Below, piece by piece: positions 53,454 through 61,591 of a DNA stretch of 64,000 nt. The first letter of the stretch is position 1; each line of letters begins with the position of its first letter. The notes beneath the pieces were generated by a model that was not told the DNA's origin, did no database searches, and was given only the letters and a program-made list of their open reading frames with translations. Source of the DNA: CAYVQZ01 sp964453435 (lineage in GTDB: Bacteria > Abyssobacteria > SURF-5); contig CAYVQZ010000005.1 in the NCBI GenBank assembly GCA_964453435.1, forward strand, positions 46,542 through 110,541, read 5' to 3'. The translations under genes and the position numbers were made by a program.

Positions 53454-54922
53454 TATTTCAAACGAAAAGCGTCGGAATCGATGTGCAGCCGGATTCGCTG
53501 AGGATAGCCGTTGCCGCCATGCAGGGCGACCGAATAAAGGTGCTGAACTTGATTGAAAAAGAGTTTCCGGGCAGGTCCGAGGAGGAACCGGTAACGGCGA
53601 CGGCATCCATCCTGCGGGAGGCGTTCGACGAAAACGGACTCACCGGCGACGCATGCGCGATCTCTCTTCCCGCCGCAACGGGTATTAGCCGACTTCTCAC
53701 GATGCCGATTTCGGACCCGGCCAAGATCAGGCAGACCTTGAAATTTCAGATAGAGCCCCAAATACCGTACCCGATAGACGGGGTGATTGCGGATTATGTT
53801 CCCATACAAAGAACGAACGCCGGCGCCCATATTTTAGCTGTCGCCGTCACAAAGGACGTCATCGCGGAACGGCTCCGGCTTCTGAAGGCCGCAGAGGTGG
53901 ACGCCCAAATCATCACACTCGATGCGATTGCACTTGCAGACTTCTACATGAATCCATTCGATTTTTCGCCGGACAAAATCACCGCCCTCCTGCTTATCAA
54001 TCACAACAGCTCCTTCCTTGGATTTTTTGAGGGCGAGAGGCTGGTGGGATTCCGTAATCTCGACGGGATTTCGGTAAGCGATACCGACACCGCAAAGCGG
54101 TTGGTCAAGGAAATACAACGTTCCCTCCTCGGTTTCCGGACAGCGCCGGATACGGATTCCGAAATCGGAACCCTCTGTGTCGCCGGAGAGGACGCGGAAA
54201 GCATACAAAAAATCCTTCAGCAGTCGTTTCCCGATTTCCCGGTCCGAACCGTTGCATTCAACGAAGGCCTTCTGGCAGATATCCCTCCGGTCTATGCCGG
54301 CAGAGGCGAAGAGTGGCGTCTGGCGATAGCGCTTGCTCGCGCGGGCCTCGGAGAGGCGGCAAACCCCCTGAATTTCATGCGCGAGGAATTCATCCCGGTC
54401 TCTCCATTATCACGCCTGAAACAAAGCCTCGTTTTCAGCCTGATTCTGGTGGCCGTCGTGTTCATCGCGTGGATGCTCAGTGTCGCAGCCGAGATTCGCC
54501 ACCGCTCCCGGGAGCTGGAAACGCTGAACAAGAAGATGGTAGAAATATTCGCCGATACGATGCCGGGAATTACCTCTCCCGAAAGCGCGCGCCAAAAGTT
54601 TGCGCGGGAACAAGAGAAATTCAATACCTTGAGAAACTATTCTTCGGAATATGTTTCGCCCCTGGATGTCCTGGCCGCGGTAACATCGGGCGTTCCGGCG
54701 AAAAAGTCCCTCACGATGAACGACCTGACGATTTCCGACCATACGCTCCGAATGGCGGGTGAAGCGGAATCCTTCGACGATATTAACATGTTCAAAGAAC
54801 GGTTGGAGAACTCTCCTCTGCTGTCCGAAGTAACCATTGACTCGGCAACCAAGGCCGAACGAAGCGACAAAAGGAACTTCCGCATTCGGGCACGAATAGG
54901 CAGGGCGGACGAGGGAGCGTAA
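53450..54922 (+). CDS. gspL: Type II secretion protein GspL (PilM-like plus PilN-like)
   Basis: A 490-residue protein. The N-terminal two-thirds is an actin/PilM-like cytoplasmic domain (SVGIDVQPDSLRIAV; IEPQIPYPIDGVIADYV) that binds GspE. One span lies at about residues 326-345 and a periplasmic ferredoxin-like domain follows. It is closer in style to PilM-PilN than to E. coli GspL. The ATG at 53450 lies in an ATGA overlap with gspK. Confidence 0.88.
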   Translation: MIFQTKSVGIDVQPDSLRIAVAAMQGDRIKVLNLIEKEFPGRSEEEPVTATASILREAFDENGLTGDACAISLPAATGISRLLTMPISDPAKIRQTLKFQIEPQIPYPIDGVIADYVPIQRTNAGAHILAVAVTKDVIAERLRLLKAAEVDAQIITLDAIALADFYMNPFDFSPDKITALLLINHNSSFLGFFEGERLVGFRNLDGISVSDTDTAKRLVKEIQRSLLGFRTAPDTDSEIGTLCVAGEDAESIQKILQQSFPDFPVRTVAFNEGLLADIPPVYAGRGEEWRLAIALARAGLGEAANPLNFMREEFIPVSPLSRLKQSLVFSLILVAVVFIAWMLSVAAEIRHRSRELETLNKKMVEIFADTMPGITSPESARQKFAREQEKFNTLRNYSSEYVSPLDVLAAVTSGVPAKKSLTMNDLTISDHTLRMAGEAESFDDINMFKERLENSPLLSEVTIDSATKAERSDKRNFRIRARIGRADEGA

Positions 54923-54926
54923 AGAG

Positions 54927-55460
54927 ATGTCGCCCGGATTGGACCTGAAAAGCAGAGAAAGAAAAATCATCGCCGCAGCGGTGGCGCTGGTGCTGTTGAT
55001 GCTCATGCATATGCTCGTCGTGTCGCCGTTGCTCGAAAAACGGGAAAATCTGAAACGGCGCATCGACCGAGCACGCGACCAGCTGGTCGAATTACGGGCC
55101 TTGGAAAAGGATTACGACCAGATTCTCGAGGAGACCCGGCAAATCAACGAGCAAATCCGCTCCCGACCGGCGGGCTTTACGCTCTTTTCGTTTCTCGATC
55201 AGACCGCAAACAAACTGAAACTGAAAAACCACCTCGCTTCGATGAAGCCGTCGCGACGGAATCTTGAAGGCAATCTTGTGGAAGACCTTGTGGAGGTAAG
55301 GCTCGAAGGTATTTCCCTTGAAAACCTGGTGTCGTTCCTTTACGAGATTGAGCGGAGCAGCGCCCCCACGGCGATTGCGAACATCCGCATTCAGCCGGTT
55401 CCGAGAGCGGAGGGCGGCCTGAACGCGACAATGGTGATTAGCTCGATAGGCGCCTCCTAA
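54927..55460 (+). CDS. gspM: Type II secretion protein GspM (PilO-like)
   Basis: A 177-residue bitopic protein with a span at about residues 12-32, a coiled-coil stretch (LEKRENLKRRIDRARDQLVE), and a ferredoxin-like periplasmic domain. It pairs with GspL. It starts 4 bases after gspL and ends the gsp gene set; no gspN or prepilin peptidase is seen. Confidence 0.85.
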   Translation: MSPGLDLKSRERKIIAAAVALVLLMLMHMLVVSPLLEKRENLKRRIDRARDQLVELRALEKDYDQILEETRQINEQIRSRPAGFTLFSFLDQTANKLKLKNHLASMKPSRRNLEGNLVEDLVEVRLEGISLENLVSFLYEIERSSAPTAIANIRIQPVPRAEGGLNATMVISSIGAS

Positions 55461-55508
55461 CCCATTTTCGCGCATACAGTTGCAAGGGGAAACGAAGCGA
55501 AGCGCGGC

Positions 55509-55537
55509 TTGACATCGCTATGTGGGTAGGATATAAT
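55509..55537 (+). promoter_or_regulatory. Consensus sigma-70 promoter of the second ATPase operon
   Basis: Perfect TTGACA at 55509-55514 and perfect TATAAT at 55532-55537, spacer 17 bases, 44 bases ahead of the GTG start. A second TATAAT lies at 55543-55548. Confidence 0.87.
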
Positions 55538-55581
55538 TTCAGTATAATCGACTGTCCATATAACAAGAAGGGGGGAAGACG

Positions 55582-57375
55582 GTGGCTGTTGTAGAGAGCA
55601 GCAAATCACTGGGACAAATTCTGCTTGCCCAGGGGGCCATCACTCAAGAACAACTGCAGGACGCATTAAAGCGGCAACAAACCCGGGCAAGCGGCAAGCG
55701 GCTGGGCGACGTCTTGGTAAGTTTCGGGTACATCACATCCCACCACCTGGCCGAGGCGCTTGCGACCCAGTTGAACCTTCCTCTGGTAAACCTTGCCAAC
55801 TTGGAGATCTCTCAGGACCTGATCGAATTTGTCCAGCCGTCGATTGCGAAAATTTACCAGGTCATCCCGGTCAGAAAACAGGGAAACACGTTGTATATAG
55901 CCATGGCCGACCCCACTAATCTCGGCGTAATCGACAATCTGCGGCTCCTGCTGGAATGCGATATCAGCCCGGTTTTGGCCACCCCTGAGGACATCAAGGA
56001 GGCGATTCGGAAATATTACGGCCTTGAGGAAGTTACTGTAGACACAATGCTCTCGCAAGTGAGCGGCGACAGCCTCAGCACGGTGAGCAGTTTGAGCGTA
56101 AGCAGTCTGAGCGTGGAAAGCATCGAATTCGACGGCTCCATTATGGAGGGAGGCGACGAGGAAGAGAGCGACGAAGGACCGGTAATTAAGCTGGTGACGC
56201 TGCTGATACTCGAAGCGTTCCGACATCGAGCAAGCGATATCCACATTGAGCCGTTCGAGCGCGAGTTGAAAGTCCGATACCGCATTGACGGTGTTCTGCG
56301 GGAAGTCAACCCCCCGCCCAAAGCGCTTCAAAACTCCATTCTCTCGCGACTGAAGCTGATGGCCGGCATGGACATAGCCGAACGAAGAATCCCGCAGGAC
56401 GGACGAATCAAATTGCAGTTGATGGGCAAAGACATCGACCTTCGGGCCTCGGCGCTCCCCGCAATTTACGGCGAAAGCTTCGTTCTCCGAATCCTCGATA
56501 AGAGCAGTCTCGCACTCGACCTTCGCGACCTCGGATACGCTCCGGACACGCTGAGAAGTTGGGAATCGCTGTTGCACACCCCCACGGGAATCGTTCTTGT
56601 AACGGGTCCGACGGGTTCCGGCAAGACCACCACGCTGTACGCCTCGCTGAACACGATCAATACGCCGGAACGAAAAATCATCACGATTGAGAACCCCGTC
56701 GAGTACGTTCTGTCCGGAATCAACCAGGTGCAGATCGAAGAAGAAATCGGGCTCACGTTTGCGGCGGGACTCAGGTCGATCCTGCGACAGTCGCCGGATA
56801 TCGTGATGGTGGGTGAAATTCGCGACAGCGAAACCGCGGAGATTGCCATCAGAGCGTCGCTCACCGGCCACCTCGTTTTCAGCACTCTTCACACGAACGA
56901 TGCCGCCGGCGCACTGAACCGCCTGATCGACATGGGCATCAAGCCCTTCCTCGTATCCTCGGCGGTCCAGGCAGTGTCGGCGCAGCGTCTTGTCCGAAAA
57001 ATCTGCAAGAGTTGCAAGGTCGAGTATCACCCGTCCGACCAGGAACTTCAGCAGGTGGGACTAAACCCCGATGAGGTGAGAGACATAACCTTCTACAAAG
57101 GGGAAGGCTGCGAAAGCTGCAACCGCTCAGGCTACCATGGCCGAACAACCGTTCTCGAACTGCTGCTGATGAGCGAGAAAATCCGCGAAATGGTTCTTAA
57201 ACATGAGCCAACCATAAATCTTAAGAATCAAGCGCGACGAATGGGTATGCGAACTCTTCGTGACGATGCGTGGCTGAAGGTGTTCAACGGAATCACATCA
57301 ATCGAAGAGGCCGTCTCAATAACACAACTGGACGATCCGCTGCCTGGCCTGAAACTCGTGAAACACGTGGAATAG
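55582..57375 (+). CDS. pilB: GspE/PilB family assembly ATPase (paralogue 2)
   Basis: A 597-residue ATPase. Two N-terminal MshEN modules (LGQILLAQGAITQEQLQDAL; ADPTNLGVIDNLRLLL) and a Ser-rich linker near residues 155-190 precede the motor core with VTGPTGSGKTTTLYASLN and IVMVGEIRDSETAE. A zinc tetracysteine (CKSCKVEYHP, GCESCNRSGYHG) follows. It starts with GTG behind aagggggg. It is more PilB-like than the gspE of this locus. No pilC, pilT or pilin gene is adjacent, so its partner system is unknown. Confidence 0.9.
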   Translation: MAVVESSKSLGQILLAQGAITQEQLQDALKRQQTRASGKRLGDVLVSFGYITSHHLAEALATQLNLPLVNLANLEISQDLIEFVQPSIAKIYQVIPVRKQGNTLYIAMADPTNLGVIDNLRLLLECDISPVLATPEDIKEAIRKYYGLEEVTVDTMLSQVSGDSLSTVSSLSVSSLSVESIEFDGSIMEGGDEEESDEGPVIKLVTLLILEAFRHRASDIHIEPFERELKVRYRIDGVLREVNPPPKALQNSILSRLKLMAGMDIAERRIPQDGRIKLQLMGKDIDLRASALPAIYGESFVLRILDKSSLALDLRDLGYAPDTLRSWESLLHTPTGIVLVTGPTGSGKTTTLYASLNTINTPERKIITIENPVEYVLSGINQVQIEEEIGLTFAAGLRSILRQSPDIVMVGEIRDSETAEIAIRASLTGHLVFSTLHTNDAAGALNRLIDMGIKPFLVSSAVQAVSAQRLVRKICKSCKVEYHPSDQELQQVGLNPDEVRDITFYKGEGCESCNRSGYHGRTTVLELLLMSEKIREMVLKHEPTINLKNQARRMGMRTLRDDAWLKVFNGITSIEEAVSITQLDDPLPGLKLVKHVE

Positions 57376-57416
57376 GAAGCCGACCGGCACGCCCGGAAAA
57401 AGGAGAACAAGGAGCC

Positions 57417-59144
57417 GTGGCACTCGGTACACGAAACCTCGGAGAGATACTGGTCGAAAACGGAGTTATAACGAAGGACCAACTGGACGAGGCGCTGGAG
57501 AAACAGCGCACGACCCAGGAGTTCTTGGGGCGCACCCTCGTCAGCCTCGGATATGCCTCCGAGCAGGACATCGTGAATGCCCTCGGCATTCAACAGGGCA
57601 TGGAGCAGGTCAACCTTGGCCAAATCACAATCGATAATGAATTGCTCGATCTGGTCACTCCCGACATTGCACAGTTCTACAACATCATTCCCATTCGGAA
57701 ACATGACAATGTCCTCACGATCGCTATGGCGGACCCGCTCGCAATTAACACGATAGATGACCTCAAGGTCATTCTCGGATGCGAAATCGAAGGGGCGGTA
57801 AGTTCGCAAAGCGAAATCGCCGCCGCCATCGAAAAGCATTACGGGTATCGGGAAGAGTCCGCCGCGACTCTTATCGACGAACTTTTCTCCGATGTCGAAA
57901 AAGTAATAGACGATACTGCCGCCTCCGGCACACGAGAGCAGATTGCGGACGCGAACAATCTCATCGCGCTCGCCCATGAGGCGCCCGTCATCAAACTGAT
58001 TAATCTTGTGATCCTCCAGGCTATTCAAAGCCGCGCATCGGACCTTCATTTCGAGCCGTTTGAGGAAGATTACCAGGTTCGCCAGCGTGTTGACGGCGTG
58101 TTGTACACAATTGCCCAGCCGCCCAAGCATCTCAGCATCGCGGTCAGCTCGCGACTAAAAGTTATGTCGAATCTCGATATCGCCGAGCGCCGGCTCCCGC
58201 AGGACGGCCGCATACAGCTTTCGCTCGGAGGAAAAGACATCGACCTTCGTATTTCGTTCCTCCCAACAATGTTCGGAGAGAGCATCGTAATCCGTATCCT
58301 GGACCGCAGCGCCGTCATGATTTCTCTCGACGGACTGGGACTCGAAGATGACCAGCGCGAGACTATTCTGGAGCTCATTGAAAGACCGAACGGTATTCTC
58401 CTCGTCACAGGACCGACCGGTTCCGGCAAGACCACCACTCTGTATGCATGTCTGAACGAGCTGAACGACCCGCAATGGAAGATTATTACGACGGAAGACC
58501 CGGTCGAGTACCAGGTGAACGGAATTGTGCAGGTCAATATCAACGAGAAGGTCGGACTCACCTTCGCCAAATGCCTCAGGTCAATCCTTCGACAGGACCC
58601 CGACATCTGTATGGTTGGCGAGATTCGCGACTTGGAGACCGCCGCTCTCGCCGTCGAAGCGTCGCTCACCGGCCACCTCGTTTTCAGCACTCTTCACACG
58701 AACGATGCGCCCAGCACCGTTACCCGTCTTGTGGACATGGACGTGGAGCCGTTCCTTCTCACCTCCACAATCGAAGCCATCGTCGCCCAGCGCCTTGTGC
58801 GAAAATTGTGCCTGTTCTGTCGCGAGGCATATGACCCCTCCGAAGAGGAACTCGCTACTCTCCAGCTGACCAAAGACCAAATCAAGGACCACAAAATTTA
58901 TAAGACGCGCGGATGTAAAGAATGCCAGCATATCGGATATAAAGGACGAACCGGCATTTATGAAATGATGACGCTGAATGAAGAAATGCGTGACCTCATT
59001 CTCCAGCGTTGTTCGACGGGTGAACTGAGAGAGGCCGCCATCCGCTCCGGCATGAAAACACTTCGCGAAGCGGGTATTAAGAAGATTCTCGCTGGCATTA
59101 CTTCAATTGAAGAAGTCGCAGGCGAAACCATGGGGTACGCCTAG
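57417..59144 (+). CDS. pilB: GspE/PilB family assembly ATPase (paralogue 3)
   Basis: A 575-residue ATPase 41 bases after the previous one. It has MshEN (LGEILVENGVITKDQLDEAL), motor core (VTGPTGSGKTTTLYACLN; ICMVGEIRDLETAALA) and zinc site (CLFCREAYDP, GCKECQHIGYKG). GTG at 57417 is preferred for its ggag site and family N-terminus; an upstream frame runs through the previous gene. It shares an exact 51-base stretch with paralogue 2, hinting at recent gene conversion. Likely co-transcribed with it. Confidence 0.9.
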   Translation: MALGTRNLGEILVENGVITKDQLDEALEKQRTTQEFLGRTLVSLGYASEQDIVNALGIQQGMEQVNLGQITIDNELLDLVTPDIAQFYNIIPIRKHDNVLTIAMADPLAINTIDDLKVILGCEIEGAVSSQSEIAAAIEKHYGYREESAATLIDELFSDVEKVIDDTAASGTREQIADANNLIALAHEAPVIKLINLVILQAIQSRASDLHFEPFEEDYQVRQRVDGVLYTIAQPPKHLSIAVSSRLKVMSNLDIAERRLPQDGRIQLSLGGKDIDLRISFLPTMFGESIVIRILDRSAVMISLDGLGLEDDQRETILELIERPNGILLVTGPTGSGKTTTLYACLNELNDPQWKIITTEDPVEYQVNGIVQVNINEKVGLTFAKCLRSILRQDPDICMVGEIRDLETAALAVEASLTGHLVFSTLHTNDAPSTVTRLVDMDVEPFLLTSTIEAIVAQRLVRKLCLFCREAYDPSEEELATLQLTKDQIKDHKIYKTRGCKECQHIGYKGRTGIYEMMTLNEEMRDLILQRCSTGELREAAIRSGMKTLREAGIKKILAGITSIEEVAGETMGYA

Positions 59145-59587
59145 TATTCCTTTCCCAAAGCCTTCCTTCTTTATGGGACCCCTGTTCGGGAGTGGGTCGA
59201 TGGTGTCGAATTATCCATGCATACTTTGGCCATTTGTTGAAAAGAGGCCTGGAGTAACAATCCATTACACAAACCGTGTTCGTGCGCTTCGAGGAAAAGC
59301 GTTGGCGCCATCGATCAATGGAGGTATCGGTTTGATGACCGGGCGGCCCATGCCAACCGTTCGTTCAGGAACACGTTCAAGCAACCGTTCCGTGCTTTTG
59401 TCCCACTTTATTACAAAATTCCGCTGTGGATAACTGTGTGAATAAGATTTCGGGAAGCCGCTCGTATATATATCATAACCGCAATTGTATCAACAAGTAC
59501 TGGTTCAATAAAACGAATGTTGATAAGTTTGTGGATTTACTTGCGAAAGTCGAAACCTCAGCAGTCAATTGACCGTTTGGTAGATTC
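59145..59587. promoter_or_regulatory. Candidate oriC / dnaA control region with DnaA boxes
   Basis: A non-coding 443-base region ahead of dnaA. Two perfect DnaA boxes in the same orientation lie 12 bases apart: TGTGGATAA at 59425-59433 and TGTGAATAA at 59437-59445 (minus-strand TTATCCACA and TTATTCACA). Weaker boxes are TTATCCATG at 59211 and TGTGGATTT at 59530. An AT-rich segment (cgtatatatatcataa and onward, about 59462-59540) could unwind. It may be the origin or only the dnaA autoregulatory site. Confidence 0.6.
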
Positions 59588-60637
59588 ATGAGATACCCGC
59601 ATTCCCGACTCAACCCCCACTACACGTTGCAGAACTTCGTTGTGGGATCTTGCAACTTGTTTGCACATTCGGCAGCCAAGGGAATCGCCGAAAGACCGGC
59701 CGAGCTGTATAACCCTTTGTTCCTTTATGGCGGGGTCGGCCTGGGGAAAACGCACCTGATGCAAGCCATCGCCCACCATGCTCTGTCTCTACATTCGGAT
59801 CGTCTCAAAGCGGCTTACCTGTCGACAGAGGATTTCACGAACCAGCTCATCTCCTCGATCCAGAAGCGAACAACGAAGGAGTTTCGCGAAAAGTTTCGCA
59901 ACATCGACTTTCTGCTTGTCGACGATATTCATTTTATCGCAGGGAAAGACGCGACCCAGGAAGAGTTTTTTCACACATTCAATGCGCTCCATGACAGGAA
60001 GAAGCAAATAGTCATTTCGTCGGATCGCAGGCCGAAGCAAATACCGACACTCGAGGACAGGTTGGTGAGCAGGTTCGAATGGGGTCTGGTCGCATCTCTT
60101 GAAGCGCCCGACTTCGAGACCCGCGTGGCCATTCTTCGAAAGAAGGCTGAACACTACAGGACGGACATCTCGGAAGAGCTGCTGGAGTTTATTGCGCATC
60201 ATGTCACTTCGAATATTCGAGAATTGGAGGGAGCGCTGACCAGGGTGATAGCCGCCGCGAGCGTTCGCGGTGAATTGCCGACAGCGGAATTTGCGGGAGA
60301 CGTGATCGCCGATATGATTAAGCATGCGCTGGAACACGAGGTCACCATCGAGAGAGTCAAGAAAGTCTCCGCCAAATTTTTCGGAATACGGGAGGCTCAA
60401 ATCGTGTCCTCGAGACGCGGCCGCGCAATTTCGTTTCCGCGCCAGGTCGCGATGTACCTGAGTCGTGAGCTGACGTCGGCTTCGCTGTTGGAGATCGGGA
60501 GGGCATTCGGAAAGAAAGACCACACCACTGTCCTGCATGCGTGCCGAAAAATCGATGACCTGGCGCGGACGGACCCTGCGACCAGGTCGCTCTTGGAGAA
60601 ACTCCGGAAGGAAATCCGCTCGGAAATCCCACGGTAA
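59588..60637 (+). CDS. dnaA: Replication initiator DnaA lacking domain I
   Basis: A 349-residue DnaA, against a usual 440-480. It begins at the domain II/III border (LNPHYTLQNFVVGSCN). It keeps the AAA+ domain (Walker A GGVGLGKTH, Walker B LLVDDIHFI, sensor VISSDRRP) and DNA-binding domain IV (MYLSRELTSASLLEIG, DHTTVLHAC). An in-frame TGA 16 bases upstream blocks extension, so domain I, which recruits helicase and oligomerises, is missing. It may be the sole initiator, a paralogue, or a remnant with domain I lost. DnaA boxes lie just upstream. Confidence 0.92.
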   Translation: MRYPHSRLNPHYTLQNFVVGSCNLFAHSAAKGIAERPAELYNPLFLYGGVGLGKTHLMQAIAHHALSLHSDRLKAAYLSTEDFTNQLISSIQKRTTKEFREKFRNIDFLLVDDIHFIAGKDATQEEFFHTFNALHDRKKQIVISSDRRPKQIPTLEDRLVSRFEWGLVASLEAPDFETRVAILRKKAEHYRTDISEELLEFIAHHVTSNIRELEGALTRVIAAASVRGELPTAEFAGDVIADMIKHALEHEVTIERVKKVSAKFFGIREAQIVSSRRGRAISFPRQVAMYLSRELTSASLLEIGRAFGKKDHTTVLHACRKIDDLARTDPATRSLLEKLRKEIRSEIPR

Positions 60638-60702
60638 CCTGGGAGTGCAGCGAATTCGTCCCACGGCTGCGCATTTTGCCGTCAACCCAGCGCAGGCGGC
60701 TG

Positions 60703-60748
60703 TGAATCCGTCTCACGCGATTGGTGATGCGGGTCCTGGGGGGACACC
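60703..60748 (+). repeat. Dispersed structured repeat, copy B
   Basis: About 46 bases in the dnaA-phosphatase gap, starting tgaatccgtctcac and containing ttggtgatgcgggtcctgggg. It matches copy A at 52196-52239 with a few substitutions and one small indel. Hairpin gggtcc-TGGGG-ggacacc (60731-60748) keeps the loop size and bulged A of copy A. Confidence 0.6.
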
Positions 60749-60864
60749 GTGCGGCATGGCGTCCTCCGCGATACCCCCGAAGCGGGCGCCATTGAACGGT
60801 GGGACAGACTTGCAGTCTCATTCATCTCTTGACTTTCCTTCCGCGTTTTTCTGGATTAAACTGA

Positions 60865-61401
60865 ATGAAGATGAACATATTGTTTGTATGTACGGGTAAT
60901 TTGTGCCGTTCTGTTCTTGCGGAGGGTATTCTGAAAAAGACGCTCAAGGCGCAGGCGCATGATTCGGTATTTGTTTCCTCGGCGGGCACAATGGCTTTAG
61001 TCGGCAGTCCCGCCGCCGAGCTGGCGATAGAAGTGGCGGCGGAACGAGGCATAGACCTGTCGAAACATGTCGCGCGCCAGCTCACACCGGAACTGCTGGA
61101 ACAAGCCGACCTCGTCGTATGTATGGAGATGAATCACGTCGTGGAAGCCAATTGCCTGTCGAGCGACAGGAAAGGGAAATATTGCTTGCTCTCCGATTTC
61201 GGACCCGCCGGACTTCGGGGAAAAGACATCGAGGACCCATACGGCTCGCCGGTAGAGCGTTTCCATGTAGCTTACGAGGAGATTGCGACATGCGTGGCAG
61301 GGCCTGGCCCGGCATCTCGAAGAGGAGTTGAGAGCAGGAACGTGAGACACTCCGGCGCCAACTCCGAGCAAACGGCTGCGGAGATGTGCGGGAGACAATG
61401 A
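60865..61401 (+). CDS. Low-molecular-weight protein-tyrosine phosphatase family, C-terminal frameshift
   Basis: The N-terminal 150 residues form a normal LMW-PTP/arsenate-reductase-like fold with P-loop VCTGNLCRS (residues 9-17) and the general-acid motif EDPYGS. It dephosphorylates protein tyrosine or reduces arsenate; envelope sugar regulation is common for the family. Past base 61300 the frame reads an atypical tail, whereas skipping one G of the GGG at 61301-61303 restores a family-like helix GLARHLEEELRAG and a stop near 61346. ATG 61865-type alternatives do not arise; ATG 60871 is an alternative start. Confidence 0.82.
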   Translation: MKMNILFVCTGNLCRSVLAEGILKKTLKAQAHDSVFVSSAGTMALVGSPAAELAIEVAAERGIDLSKHVARQLTPELLEQADLVVCMEMNHVVEANCLSSDRKGKYCLLSDFGPAGLRGKDIEDPYGSPVERFHVAYEEIATCVAGPGPASRRGVESRNVRHSGANSEQTAAEMCGRQ

Positions 61402-61489
61402 ACTTCTGTTGCGAGGGTCACCTTGCTTCCCTTGTAATTTTAAAGGCGGCCGTATCGAATTGCCGCACACATTCGCATCGGCGGCCGAT

Positions 61490-61526
61490 GGCGGGAACGG
61501 CGCCGTCGGAGCGAGCCGTTCCCGCC
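61490..61526 (+). repeat. Perfect 12-bp inverted repeat upstream of polX
   Basis: ggcgggaacggc at 61490-61501 and its exact complement gccgttcccgcc at 61515-61526 flank a 13-base loop. No T-run follows, so it is not a standard terminator. It lies about 65 bases before the polX ATG. Confidence 0.7.
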
Positions 61527-61591
61527 GGGAAAACGGTCGCTCCGCTCCTCCGAGAAGGATTCTTTTCAGTCTCTTCGAAAACCGGTGTCCT

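Noticed and set aside
55666..57030. 454-residue frame antisense to the second ATPase
   Set aside because: Antisense shadow of a well-supported gene.
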